Origin: Mesorhizobium sp. L-8-3
GTDB taxonomy: Bacteria > Pseudomonadota > Alphaproteobacteria > Rhizobiales > Rhizobiaceae
DNA length: 64,000 nt
Assembly (NCBI RefSeq): GCF_016756615.1
Contig: NZ_AP023262.1
Location: forward strand, 3,659,501-3,723,500
Reading direction: 5' to 3'
The notes beneath the pieces are model-generated. The model did no database searches and was not told where the DNA came from. It worked only from the letters and a program-made list of their open reading frames with translations. This document shows positions 6,561-15,473 of this stretch, piece after piece (the first letter of the stretch is position 1; every line of letters begins with the position of its first letter). The position numbers were made by a program, and so were the translations under genes.

Positions 6561-8261
6561 ATGAACGAACGAAGCGAAATCCGCGCCGCGGGCCGCATGA
6601 CGCAGGCGGCAATCAAGTACCAGCCCTATCCCAAGGTCGGTCTCACCGACCGCACTTGGCCCGACAAGGTCATCGGGAAGGCGCCGATCTGGTGCTCCGT
6701 CGATCTGCGCGACGGCAACCAGGCATTGATCGATCCGATGGGGCACGAGCGCAAGGCGCGCATGTTCGCCCTGTTGCTCGACATGGGCTTCAAGGAGATC
6801 GAGGTCGGCTTCCCTTCGGCTTCCCAGACCGACTTCGACTTCGCCCGCTGGTGCATCGAACAGGGCAACGTGCCCGACGACGTCGACCTGCAGGTGCTGG
6901 TGCAATGTCGTCCCGAACTGATCACCCGCACCTTCGAGGCGCTCGAGGGCGCCAAGACCCCCATCGTGCATTTCTACAATTCGACCAGCGAGTTGCAGCG
7001 CCGGGTCGTGTTCGAGAAGGACGTGGCCGGTATCAAGGCGATCGCCACCGACGCGGCCAAGATGATCACCGACATGGCGGCCAGGGCCGGCGGCGGCTAC
7101 CGCTTCCAATATTCGCCGGAGAGCTTCACCGGCACCGAGCTCGAAGTGGCGCTGGAGATCTGCAACGCGGTCACCGAGATCGTGAAGCCCACCCCGGACA
7201 ACAAGCTCATCGTCAACCTGCCGTCGACTGTCGAGATGTCGACGCCCAACATCTATGCCGACCGCATCGAATGGATGATCCGCCATCTCGACAATCGCGA
7301 GAACCTGATCATCTCGCTGCATCCGCACAACGACCGCGGCACGGGCATCGCGACGACCGAACTGGGCCTGATGGCCGGCGCCGACCGCGTCGAGGGCACC
7401 CTGTTCGGCAATGGCGAGCGTACCGGCAATGTCGACATCGTGACACTGGCGCTCAACATGTACACGCAGGGCGTGGACCCCGATCTCGACTGTTCCGACA
7501 TCAACCGGATGAAGGACGTCTACGAATATTCGAACCAGTTGCGGATTCCGGAGCGCCACCCCTATGTCGGCGAACTGGTCTATACGGCCTTTTCCGGTTC
7601 GCACCAGGACGCCATCAACAAGGGCATGAAGGCTCTGAAGAAGGCCAACACGTCGGTATGGGAAGTGCCCTATCTGCCGATCGACCCGCAGGATGTCGGC
7701 CGCAGCTACGAGGCGATCATCCGTATCAACTCGCAGTCGGGGAAGGGCGGCATCGCCTATGTGCTGCAGGCCGACTACGGTCTCAACCTGCCGCGCAACC
7801 TGCAGGTCGAGTTCAGCCAGGACATCCAGCAGATCACCGACGCTGAGGGCAAGGAAGTGCCGGCCAAGCGCATCCATGAACGATTCGTCGAGCAATATGT
7901 CGAGCAGCCCGACGCGCGGCTGAAGTTCGTAGACCACCAGACCTTCCCGGATACGGAGCGCAGGGGACTGCGGATCATCGAGGCGAAGATCATCGACAAT
8001 GGCGTCGAGACGGTCGTGACCGGATCGGGAACGGGACCGGTCGACGGTTTCGTCGACGCGCTGTCGCGCCACATCGGGATTCCCCTGTCGGTGTTCGACT
8101 ATTCCGAACACTCGATCCAGCGCGGTTCGAATGCGGCGGCGATCTGCTATATGGAGGTAGAGCATCCCGGCGGGCGGCTGTTCGGTGCGGGTATCAACAC
8201 CAACATCGTCGCGGCCTCGCTCGAGGCCGTTGTTTCGGCCGCCAACCGCGTCCTTCGCTAG
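6561..8261 (+). CDS. leuA: 2-isopropylmalate synthase
   Basis: First committed enzyme of leucine synthesis: condenses acetyl-CoA with 2-oxoisovalerate. 566 residues, the long LeuA type 2 form. The catalytic TIM barrel shows WCSVDLRDGNQALIDPM (metal-binding Asp and catalytic Arg), HPHNDRGTGIA (metal His pair region) and GNGERTGN. The C-terminal about 150 residues form the regulatory leucine-binding domain (GTGPVDGFVDAL, then NTNIVAASLEAVVSAANR). The start at 6561 has GGAGACGAG upstream; an earlier frame to 6465 would overlap the terminator stem. It is controlled by the leader and attenuator upstream, besides likely leucine feedback. Confidence 0.96.
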   Translation: MNERSEIRAAGRMTQAAIKYQPYPKVGLTDRTWPDKVIGKAPIWCSVDLRDGNQALIDPMGHERKARMFALLLDMGFKEIEVGFPSASQTDFDFARWCIEQGNVPDDVDLQVLVQCRPELITRTFEALEGAKTPIVHFYNSTSELQRRVVFEKDVAGIKAIATDAAKMITDMAARAGGGYRFQYSPESFTGTELEVALEICNAVTEIVKPTPDNKLIVNLPSTVEMSTPNIYADRIEWMIRHLDNRENLIISLHPHNDRGTGIATTELGLMAGADRVEGTLFGNGERTGNVDIVTLALNMYTQGVDPDLDCSDINRMKDVYEYSNQLRIPERHPYVGELVYTAFSGSHQDAINKGMKALKKANTSVWEVPYLPIDPQDVGRSYEAIIRINSQSGKGGIAYVLQADYGLNLPRNLQVEFSQDIQQITDAEGKEVPAKRIHERFVEQYVEQPDARLKFVDHQTFPDTERRGLRIIEAKIIDNGVETVVTGSGTGPVDGFVDALSRHIGIPLSVFDYSEHSIQRGSNAAAICYMEVEHPGGRLFGAGINTNIVAASLEAVVSAANRVLR

Positions 8262-8362
8262 GGCAATTCCAGCAAGAGTGCGCAGCGGTTTAGCGCCCGG
8301 AATTGCGTAGCGGCAAAGAGTTGGAGCATTTCGGCGATTCGAAGAAAAGCGGAAATGCTCCA
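8262..8362. repeat. Rhizobial palindromic mosaic repeat (RIME-like)
   Basis: Two palindromes in tandem: GCAATTCC at 8263-8270 with GGAATTGC at 8299-8306, and GGAGCATTTC at 8323-8332 with GAAATGCTCC at 8352-8361. The order and the linker (AATTGCG...CAAAGAGTTGGAGC) match the dispersed intergenic elements known from rhizobia. It directly follows the leuA stop. A related copy is at 13551. The rest of the gap to 8594 holds a terminator and nothing else clear. Confidence 0.75.
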
Positions 8363-8497
8363 GTGCGCCGCGCGTCCTTTCAGACGTGCGAAGGAAGCCC
8401 TGCCAATGATAGCTTGCGCATCGTGCTTTCCGAAAATCGATCCTGATATTCGGGCCGACGCGCCGCCTTTCCCCCAGCTTCCTACACGTTTTCCGGG

Positions 8498-8525
8498 CCG
8501 CCCGCTGATTTAGCGGGCGGTCTTG
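8498..8525 (+). terminator. Rho-independent terminator after leuA
   Basis: CCGCCCGCT at 8498-8506, a five-base loop GATTT, and AGCGGGCGG at 8512-8520 form a perfect nine-pair stem, followed by TCTTGGTTGT, a moderately U-rich tail. It lies some 240 bases after leuA, beyond the repeat element, and 70 bases before the next gene. Confidence 0.6.
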
Positions 8526-8594
8526 GTTGTATCCCATCTGGTAGTCAAGCTATGATCGTCTCCTATTTCCGCGCGGATATCGAGGTTCCGACGC

Positions 8595-10388
8595 TTGCGA
8601 TATGATACGCCTGCCGCCCCCGCAGTGCGCGAGACGCTGGAGCGAGTGCTTCGCAGCGAGACCTTCGGACGTTCCGAACGCGCCAGAGACCTTCTGCGTT
8701 ACCTGATCGATCGCGAGCAGGCCGGCGAGGCCGAACGCCTCAAGGGTTTCACCATCGCCGTCGACGTGTTCGGCAAGGATGCGGAGTTCGATCCGTCGAC
8801 CGATGCGGTCGTGCGCGTGCAGGCCGGCCGCCTGCGCGACCTCCTCGAACAGTACTACGCGTCGGAGGGTGCGGGCGATCCGTTGCGTGTGATCATCCCG
8901 CGCGGCAGCTATGTCCCGGCCTATCGCTACATAGCTGCTCAGGCGGGGCCGCTGTCGAACGAGACCGGGCCGGCGGATGCGTCGCCCGCCCCGGGTCCGG
9001 TGGCCGCCGAGCCGGAGGCGGCGTCGGCTGTGCCGCCGCTCGAACCCGTCCACGATCAGCCGACATTCCCGGTTCCGGCGCTTTCGCCGCAACTGGCCAA
9101 ACAGGTCCGTTTGTTCTGGATGGCGATGGGCGCCGTCATTGCCATGCTTGGCTTCGTGGTTGTGCGCATGGCACTGCCGTTGCATGTTCCCGTGGAAACT
9201 GGGTCTGCTACGCCCGAAAGCCCTTTGTCGACGGCCAGCATAACGGCCGCCTATCCGCCGGAGACCCTGCCATCCGCGCATATTTCGGCAAACACCTCGG
9301 ACCCGGAGGCGATCAAGCTGGCCCTGACGCTCCGATCGGCGTTGTCAGGCTTCGATACGATCGACTTGATCGCGCGGGACCATGGCGCCGCCGGCGGCAG
9401 GGCGGATGAATCCATGGATTTCATCTTCAGCCTGGTCTCGCTGCCGTCAGGCGGATCGGTCGTCGTGGAGCTTCAGCATGCAGCCAGCGGCACCGTCCTG
9501 ATGTCCCGCCAGTTCTCGCCCTCCACCAGCGGTCGCGAGGAGCTCGACGATCAGATTGCCGACATGATGAGCGCGGCCGTGCCCGTGTCGGGCGTCATCT
9601 ACGGCTTCATCGAGCAGAAGAGACTGCAGTCCGGCCTCACCGAGTGCCTTTTGCTCAACGACGACTACTATCTCGACCAGACGCCGGCTCGCCACCGCGG
9701 CGCGTTCGATTGCTTCAAACGGCTGCTCGACGAGGGCGTCAAATCGCCCCTGATCTATTCTGAGATGGCGGCGCTCGAACTGGAAACGATCACTGACGGA
9801 TACGGCTATCCGCCCGAGGCAACGCTCGAAAGGGGCATGGACCTCGCCTATCGCGGCGTGCTCGCTGGCCCGACCAGCCCCTATGCGCACCGCGCCTATG
9901 GTTACCTCAACGGCCGCAGCGGCAATGCGGCCGAATCGATCCGTTGGATGCGCAAGGCCTATGAACTCAACACCTACGATCTGAGCATGGCTGCGGCCTA
10001 TGGCTACGCGCTGATCTTCTCCGGCGACTACGCGACCGGTGGCCCGATCATGAAGCGGGCGGTGGAAGCGTCGAGCTCGCATCCGAGCTGGTGGGACTAT
10101 GCGCTGTTCCTCGGCGAGTTCATGCTGGGCGATATGGAACGGGCAGCGCGTGCCACCGAGGTGCTCCTGTCGACCAGGAAATCGCACTATCTGGCCGCAC
10201 GTATCATCGTCGCGCAGCAATCGGGCCAGGTGGCGCAGGTCGCAGCGATGCGCCAGGAACTCGCCGAGAACTATCCCGATTTCGCGAAGAACCCGCGTGC
10301 GGCGTTCGAGAAGGCGAACTATCCGGCGAATATGACGGAAAAGCTGATCGAGGCGCTACGCTCGGCGGGTCTGGACAGCGCGAACTGA
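8595..10388 (+). CDS. Winged-helix-like / TPR membrane protein of unknown function
   Basis: A 597-residue protein. Residues 8-115 resemble the N-terminal domain seen in rhizobial TPR proteins (RARDLLRYLIDREQAGEAERLKGFTIA cut short as LKGFTIAVDVFGKDAEFDP, then VVRVQAGRLRDLLEQYY and IPRGSYVPAY), a likely DNA- or protein-binding winged helix. A proline/alanine linker leads to one membrane segment at about 175-198 (MAMGAVIAMLGFVVVRMAL). The remaining 400 residues are helical TPR-like repeats (NAAESIRWMRKAYELN). This suggests a membrane sensor with a cytosolic head. The only in-frame start after an upstream stop is TTG 8595, with GAGG eight bases before. Function unknown. Confidence 0.7.
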   Translation: MRYDTPAAPAVRETLERVLRSETFGRSERARDLLRYLIDREQAGEAERLKGFTIAVDVFGKDAEFDPSTDAVVRVQAGRLRDLLEQYYASEGAGDPLRVIIPRGSYVPAYRYIAAQAGPLSNETGPADASPAPGPVAAEPEAASAVPPLEPVHDQPTFPVPALSPQLAKQVRLFWMAMGAVIAMLGFVVVRMALPLHVPVETGSATPESPLSTASITAAYPPETLPSAHISANTSDPEAIKLALTLRSALSGFDTIDLIARDHGAAGGRADESMDFIFSLVSLPSGGSVVVELQHAASGTVLMSRQFSPSTSGREELDDQIADMMSAAVPVSGVIYGFIEQKRLQSGLTECLLLNDDYYLDQTPARHRGAFDCFKRLLDEGVKSPLIYSEMAALELETITDGYGYPPEATLERGMDLAYRGVLAGPTSPYAHRAYGYLNGRSGNAAESIRWMRKAYELNTYDLSMAAAYGYALIFSGDYATGGPIMKRAVEASSSHPSWWDYALFLGEFMLGDMERAARATEVLLSTRKSHYLAARIIVAQQSGQVAQVAAMRQELAENYPDFAKNPRAAFEKANYPANMTEKLIEALRSAGLDSAN

Positions 10389-10480
10389 ACCGGCCAGAGA
10401 TAGTCCATGGCGCATGCCCCTTTCCGAAGTCGCCACACTTTCGGGACAATGACATGCGTGGTTTGGCGGGGGAGATGCAC

Positions 10481-11236
10481 ATGGATCAGCTTTTCGCGCG
10501 GGAAGCTGGCACGGGCGCCGAGACGGTCGTTCTGCTTCACGGCTTCGCCGGCACGCATCGGGTATGGGCCGAGGTGCAGGACAGGCTGGCGGCCCAGGCG
10601 CGTGTGATCGCCTACGACCTGCCCGGACACGCCGCATCGCTCGGCTGGCCTGGCGCCGGGCCCGTCAAGGCCGCGGTGCGCGCCGTGCTGGAAGACCTGT
10701 CGCGGCGGGGCATAGAGCGTGCTCATCTGGCGGGACATTCCATGGGCGGCGCGATCTCTACCCTGGTTGCCCTGGCGGAGCCGGCGCGGGTCGCATCGCT
10801 CTGCCTCTTCGCGCCCGGCGGCTTCGGTCCGGAGATCAACCGGCGCCTGCTGTTCCATCTCGCCTCTGCGCGCAGCGAGGCCGAGCTGCGGGACGCCCTC
10901 GACGCCATGTGCGGCTTCGAGGGCAGCACGTCCGAGGCCTCGGTGCATGCCGCCGCAGCGATGCGGGCTATCCCCGGGCAGATCGAGAAGCTGATCGAGA
11001 TCGCCGGCATCATCGCCGGGCGCGGAAGGCAAGGGGCGATACCGCGCGACGCGCTTGCCGGCCTGACCATGCCTGTGGCGGTCGCCTGGGGCGCGCTCGA
11101 TCCCGTACTGCCGTTCCACCAGACCAATGACCTGCCGCCGCTTTTTGCCCTGCACCGGCTTCCCGGCGCCGGGCATATGCTGATCGAGGAGGCTCCCGAT
11201 CTCGTCACCGAGCTGATCCGTCGTCAGCTTCGCTGA
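10481..11236 (+). CDS. Alpha/beta fold hydrolase
   Basis: A 251-residue hydrolase. The oxyanion strand is VVLLHGFAGTHRVW, the nucleophile elbow GHSMGG (about residues 87-92), the acid WGALDPVLPF and the catalytic His in GAGHMLIEEAP, so the Ser-Asp-His triad is complete. The start at 10481 is chosen because GCGGGGGAG ends eight bases upstream; ATGs at 10454 and 10475 in the same frame are alternatives. Esterase, lipase or C-C hydrolase cannot be told apart by sequence. It follows the TPR protein by 92 bases and may share its transcript. Confidence 0.87.
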   Translation: MDQLFAREAGTGAETVVLLHGFAGTHRVWAEVQDRLAAQARVIAYDLPGHAASLGWPGAGPVKAAVRAVLEDLSRRGIERAHLAGHSMGGAISTLVALAEPARVASLCLFAPGGFGPEINRRLLFHLASARSEAELRDALDAMCGFEGSTSEASVHAAAAMRAIPGQIEKLIEIAGIIAGRGRQGAIPRDALAGLTMPVAVAWGALDPVLPFHQTNDLPPLFALHRLPGAGHMLIEEAPDLVTELIRRQLR

Positions 11237-11423
11237 ACGTCGAGATCCGGCCGCGGCGGATCGCCCTCACGTCGGCGCTGCGGGCTGTCGCATCGGAAAG
11301 CACGATGCGCAGCTTCGAAGTGGCAGAGGGCGAATGGACGCGCAGGGCTCCAGCGGAGCTTTCCGTCCGGTGCGAGAAACACTATGTTAACCCTTCACCA
11401 GATCAGCCGCGAGGTTGGGGCGA

Positions 11424-12029
11424 ATGAGTGAAGCAGGCGAAAAGGCGACAGTCGCCGACAAAGGGCGGAGGCTCTCCGACGCCATCCGCGAGGTGAAGAA
11501 CGCAGCCGCCGATCGCGAAGACGTCGTCGTCGAAATGCGGGAGGCTCAGCGCACGCGGCTCGAACTGCTCGCCGCGGAACTGCATCCGGTCTTCGCCGAC
11601 GTGCCGGCCGACGTCGAGACCTTCGATTTCGTGATCTCCTCGGGCTTGCAGCCGCGGCTGTGGATCGACGCGGTCAGCCATGTCGCCATGGGGCGTGACC
11701 GCCGCACCTATCGCTTCGTGAGGGATACGCGGCTCGGCCGGGTCGTGCTCGCCGAATCGACCGACATGAAGCCCGTCGCGGACAAGGTCACGCATTATAT
11801 CGCGGAGCGTCTGGTCGAACGCCAGCGCATGATGGAAGGCGGCGTCGAGCCGGTACTCGTCGCGGCTTCCGACGAAACCGGCGTCGCGCCGGAAGCTGCG
11901 CCCGGGAGCTCGAAACGCGTGGGCTTCGGCTCGGGTCTCCTCGCAGTGCTCGCGGGCATCCTGGCCGGTCTGGTCGTTGCCGCCCTTCTGTTCAGGGACA
12001 GGCTCGCGGCGTTCTGGCCAGACTTTTGA
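11424..12029 (+). CDS. Conserved hypothetical protein with C-terminal membrane anchor
   Basis: A 201-residue protein not matched to a named family. The N-terminal 60 residues are charged and helical (DAIREVKNAAADREDVVVEM). A central mixed domain contains VETFDFVISSGLQPRLWIDAV cut by turns and RFVRDTRLGRVVLAES. A single membrane segment lies near the end (GLLAVLAGILAGLVVAALLF) followed by a short RDRLAAFWPDF tail, so the protein is tail-anchored with its bulk in the cytosol. The start is ATG 11424; an ATG three codons earlier is possible. Its stop faces that of the phosphoesterase seven bases away. Confidence 0.65.
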   Translation: MSEAGEKATVADKGRRLSDAIREVKNAAADREDVVVEMREAQRTRLELLAAELHPVFADVPADVETFDFVISSGLQPRLWIDAVSHVAMGRDRRTYRFVRDTRLGRVVLAESTDMKPVADKVTHYIAERLVERQRMMEGGVEPVLVAASDETGVAPEAAPGSSKRVGFGSGLLAVLAGILAGLVVAALLFRDRLAAFWPDF

Positions 12030-12036
12030 GCGAAGC

Positions 12037-12984
12037 TCAGTTTTCGGTGAGACCGACCGATTCGGTCGCCTCATGCGGGGCGGGATAGAGATCGACCGCC
12101 GACAGTTCCGAGGGGGGCAGGGCCATCCCGGTCAAGCCGCGCCGGACAAGCCTGACCGACCATCTCTCCGGTTTGCCCGATATTTCGAGAATATTGAACT
12201 GCGCGGCCGGATGGATGCCGCCTGGAGCCTGGCCCGCCGCGGCCACGCCGATGACCGGTACCTCACGCTCGCCCGGCCCGACGATCGCTCCGGTTGAGGG
12301 CAGGTGGGAATGGCCGTGCAGCACCAGTTCGGCACCGTGTCGGCGGATGACGTTCTGGAACCGGCGGATGCCGAAAAGGCGCTTGTACTGGGAGACCGCG
12401 CCCCTGAGCGGGGGGTGATGGATCATGACGACGCGGAACAGGCCGCGTCCGGCCGCATGGTCGAGCAGCTTGGCCAGCCTGTGCGCCTGACCCTCGCCGA
12501 AGAATCCGTTGGCCATGAACGGTGCCGTCGCGCGCGCCGAACTGACGCCGATCAATGCCACGTCGCCACGCACCCGCATATAGGGAAAAGCCCGCCGATC
12601 GGCCGGAATGGCCTCGCCGTCGCCGGTCATCCAGGGTCCCCAGGCTCGGCAAACCTTGTCAAGCGCACCAGGCACATAGGCGTCGTGGTTGCCGGGAACC
12701 ACGGAGACGTGCTCCGGATCTCCGAGTGTGGTCAGCCACTGCCGCGCCATGTCGATCTCGATGTCGAGCGCCAGGTTGACGAGGTCGCCGGTGACGGCGA
12801 TGTGGTCGGGCTCGGCCGCCTTCATGTCGGCCACGATCGAATCGATCACGCTGTCGTGGAGGAAGCGGCGGCGGTTGCGGTGCCAGTTGACATAGCCCAG
12901 CGCTCTCTTGGAGACCAGCTGGTGATATTCTACATCGGGTAGCGGCCCCAGATGGACGTCGGAAAGATGCGCAAGCCTGAACAT
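12037..12984 (-). CDS. Metallophosphoesterase
   Basis: Calcineurin-like phosphoesterase, 315 residues. All five metal-site blocks are present in order: LSDVHLG (residues 8-14), TGDLVN, PGNHDAY, IHHPPLRG and HGHSH. Such enzymes cleave phosphomonoesters or diesters such as cyclic nucleotides or UDP-sugars. AGAGGAG precedes the ATG. It is divergent from the NUDIX gene, with 50 bases between the two starts. Substrate unknown. Confidence 0.9.
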   Translation of the reverse strand: MFRLAHLSDVHLGPLPDVEYHQLVSKRALGYVNWHRNRRRFLHDSVIDSIVADMKAAEPDHIAVTGDLVNLALDIEIDMARQWLTTLGDPEHVSVVPGNHDAYVPGALDKVCRAWGPWMTGDGEAIPADRRAFPYMRVRGDVALIGVSSARATAPFMANGFFGEGQAHRLAKLLDHAAGRGLFRVVMIHHPPLRGAVSQYKRLFGIRRFQNVIRRHGAELVLHGHSHLPSTGAIVGPGEREVPVIGVAAAGQAPGGIHPAAQFNILEISGKPERWSVRLVRRGLTGMALPPSELSAVDLYPAPHEATESVGLTEN

Positions 12985-13034
12985 CGCTCCTCTTTAGAGC
13001 AGGACCGGTCGGAGTTGAACCGGCTGCCTGGCGC

Positions 13035-13535
13035 ATGAGCGGGGACGACGACGAGGCGCGCTTCCGCCAGACCGGCTGGCCCGGCCTGAGGGCAAGGCTT
13101 TTCCATCTCTATTTTGTGTTGAGGCGGCCGATGACTCTCGGGACGCGCGGACTCGTCCACGACGCCGCCTCCAATTCGGTCTTCCTGATCCGTCACACCT
13201 ATGTGCCCGGCTGGCAATTGCCGGGCGGCGGCGTCGAGGTCGGCGAGACGGCGGAGGAGGCGCTGGTACGTGAGCTTTCGGAGGAGGGAAATATAGAACT
13301 GCTGGGACCGCCGCTGATCCGTTCGCTCCATTTCAATGCCCGCTCCAGCCGGCGTGATCACGTCGCCTTCTATCTGGTCTCGGCCTTCCGGCAGACAAGC
13401 CCACGTTTGCCCGATGCCGAGATCGCCGAGGCCCGCTTCTTTCCCCTCGACGCCCTCCCTGATACCACCACCCCTGCGACGCTGCGCCGGATCCGGGAAG
13501 TGTTCGAAGGCGCAGAGGTGTCGAAGTACTGGTGA
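13035..13535 (+). CDS. NUDIX hydrolase
   Basis: A 166-residue NUDIX protein. The box is PGGGVEVGETAEEALVRELS followed by EEGNI: the catalytic REUxEE core is intact, while the glycine after EE is shifted by one (EEGN rather than EExG). A short N-terminal extension with FHLYFVLRRPMTLGTRG precedes the fold. It probably hydrolyses a nucleotide or other diphosphate. The start ATG lies 50 bases from the divergent phosphoesterase start. Confidence 0.88.
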   Translation: MSGDDDEARFRQTGWPGLRARLFHLYFVLRRPMTLGTRGLVHDAASNSVFLIRHTYVPGWQLPGGGVEVGETAEEALVRELSEEGNIELLGPPLIRSLHFNARSSRRDHVAFYLVSAFRQTSPRLPDAEIAEARFFPLDALPDTTTPATLRRIREVFEGAEVSKYW

Positions 13536-13550
13536 GCCGGCTGCGACTAA

Positions 13551-13654
13551 GCAGATTCCGGAAAAGTGTGCCACGGTTTTCCGACAAGAATCTGCGACAA
13601 AACAAAGGCCTAAGCAAACCATTCGTTGGCTTGCCAAGGAATGTCTGCTTAGGC
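13551..13654. repeat. Second rhizobial palindromic repeat, overlapping a gene end
   Basis: GCAGATTC at 13551-13558 pairs with GAATCTGC at 13588-13595. GCCTAAGCA at 13608-13616 pairs with TGCTTAGGC at 13646-13654. The spacer GGAAAAGTGTG...CGGTTTTCCG is the consensus core of this repeat class. The layout matches that of the copy at 8262. Its last bases include the stop codon of the glutathione transferase gene (13649-13651), so the repeat supplies that protein's end. Confidence 0.72.
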
Positions 13655-14638
13655 AGCCTTTCTGAACCGGGCTCGATCATGCGGCGCCGAATAGTCGATT
13701 GCGGGGCCCTTGGGGATGATCCGGGTCGGATTGATCGTTTCGTGGCTGCCGTAATAGTGCTTCTTGATCTGCTCGATGTCTACCGTCCCGGCGACGCCCG
13801 GCACCTGGTAGAGGTCGCGCAGATAATTCGACAGGTTCGGATAGTCGGCGATGCGGCGCAGATTGCATTTGAAGTGGCCGACATAGACCGGGTCGAAGCG
13901 CGCCAGGGTGGTGAACAGGCGCCAGTCGGCCTCGGTGATCCGTTCGCCGGTCAGGTAGCGCCGGCGCGACAAGCGCTCCTCCAGCATGTCGAGCGCGGCG
14001 AACAACTCGTCATGGGCTTCTTCGTAAGCTTCCTGGGTGGTCGCGAAGCCTGCCCGGTAGACGCCGTTGTTGACGGCTGGATAGATCATCTCGTTCAGGG
14101 CATCGATTTCGCCGCGCAGGGCTTCGGGATAAAAATCGACTGCGGCGTCGCCCCAGGCGTCGAACGCCGAGTTCAGCATGCGGATGATCTCGGCCGATTC
14201 GTTGGAGACGATCGTCCCCAGTTTCTTGTCCCACAGCACGGGCACGGTGACCCGCCCCGAATAATGCGGGTCGGCCCTGGTATAGATGTCGCGCAGGAAC
14301 GGCAGGCTGTAGAGATGGTCTCCTGTTCCGCCGTCCTCGGCAAGGAAGGTCCAGCCATCCTTGCCGAGGAAGTGATGGACGACTGAGACGGAGATGATCT
14401 CCTCCAGCTTCTTCAATCTACGCAGGATCAGCGTGCGATGGGCCCAGGGGCAGGCGAGCGAGACATAGAGATGATATCGACCGGGCTCCGCCGTGAAGCC
14501 GCCTCTGCCGCTCGGTCCCGGTGTGCCGTCACGGGTCACCCAGTTGCGGAACTGCGATTGCGAGCGCTCGAATTTCCCGCCGGTCTCCTTCGTCGAGTAC
14601 CAGACGTCATGCCATTTCCCGTCGACCAGCAGTCCCAT
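13649..14638 (-). CDS. Glutathione S-transferase family protein (glutathionyl-hydroquinone reductase type)
   Basis: A 329-residue xi-class GST. The active-site motif CPWAHRTL follows LYVSLA at about residue 62, and the RNWVTRDG leader and LVDGKWHDVWY N-terminus are typical of YqjG/PcpF-like enzymes, which reduce glutathionyl-hydroquinones. The thioredoxin fold is followed by an all-helical domain (NNGVYRAGFATTQEAYEEA, then YLTGERITEADWRLFTTL). The start at 14638 has GGAGAAGGACGAG upstream; a Met 19 codons earlier does not. The last residues (RFRKAA) come from the palindromic repeat. Confidence 0.9.
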   Translation of the reverse strand: MGLLVDGKWHDVWYSTKETGGKFERSQSQFRNWVTRDGTPGPSGRGGFTAEPGRYHLYVSLACPWAHRTLILRRLKKLEEIISVSVVHHFLGKDGWTFLAEDGGTGDHLYSLPFLRDIYTRADPHYSGRVTVPVLWDKKLGTIVSNESAEIIRMLNSAFDAWGDAAVDFYPEALRGEIDALNEMIYPAVNNGVYRAGFATTQEAYEEAHDELFAALDMLEERLSRRRYLTGERITEADWRLFTTLARFDPVYVGHFKCNLRRIADYPNLSNYLRDLYQVPGVAGTVDIEQIKKHYYGSHETINPTRIIPKGPAIDYSAPHDRARFRKAA

Positions 14639-14910
14639 CGTCTCGTCCTTCTCCGTCTTCCCGCCTGATTTAGGGAGCGCGTCGCGACAGGCCAATGCCT
14701 GTCTGTGGACGGAGCGTCAAATGCCCGGATGCATTTTGTTTCGCGTAACCCCATGGACGTTGTCAAAAAATGATGCTAGCGGGGCTCACCATGTCACCTC
14801 TCTTCATGATCCGGATCGAACGACGACGAATTGGCGCCAGCGCTTAAGCCGCTGACCATATAGCCGCGCCTTGCGGCAATCCAATTCGTGATCGACCGGA
14901 CGAGAAGACC

Positions 14911-15429
14911 ATGACTGCCGACGACGTGACGTATCTGCCGGAAGCCCCGGCTCATGACCTCGAAATCGAAGCCATCAACGAGGAAGCCTTCGGGCCCGGA
15001 CGTTTTGTGCGCGCGGCCCACAAGATCCGCGAACGCGGCCCGCATGAGCGCGCACTCTCTTTCGTCGCCGTGCATGACGGGGCCGTGATCGCCTCGGTGC
15101 GTATGACGCGCGTGGCGGCCGGAGAGGGCAGGGCGCTGATGCTGGGACCGCTCGCGGTGAAACCGGCCTACAAGAACATCGGCATCGGCCGCCGTCTGGT
15201 GAAGATTGCGCTGGAGGCGGCCGAAGCGTGGGGCGCTCCCGCCGTCATGCTCGTCGGCGACGAGCCTTATTACGGTCCGCTCGGCTTCAAGCGCATACCC
15301 CGGGGGCAGATTTCCATGCCGCGGCCGGTGGATCTGGGCAGGCTGCTCGCGGTCGAGATCCAGCCCGGCGCGGTCGCCGCGCTGACCGGCATGGTCGACC
15401 ACGAAGACCAGATGAAAGTAGTGGCGTAG
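14911..15429 (+). CDS. GNAT family N-acetyltransferase
   Basis: A 172-residue GNAT protein of the YhbS type. The acetyl-CoA site is LGPLAVKPAYKNIGIGRRLV (motif A, Q/RxxGxG/A as KNIGIG) and motif B is VMLVGDEPYYGPLGFKRI. Substrate unknown. The 272-base gap before it, shared with the divergent GST gene, shows no clear promoter beyond a TTGTCA at about 14760. Confidence 0.87.
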   Translation: MTADDVTYLPEAPAHDLEIEAINEEAFGPGRFVRAAHKIRERGPHERALSFVAVHDGAVIASVRMTRVAAGEGRALMLGPLAVKPAYKNIGIGRRLVKIALEAAEAWGAPAVMLVGDEPYYGPLGFKRIPRGQISMPRPVDLGRLLAVEIQPGAVAALTGMVDHEDQMKVVA

Positions 15430-15473
15430 AGCCCCGATCCTGCTCAAAGGACGCTTGGGGCGGGTACAGCGCT

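Noticed and set aside
6534..8537. 667-codon minus-strand frame
   Set aside because: Antisense of leuA; no family features.
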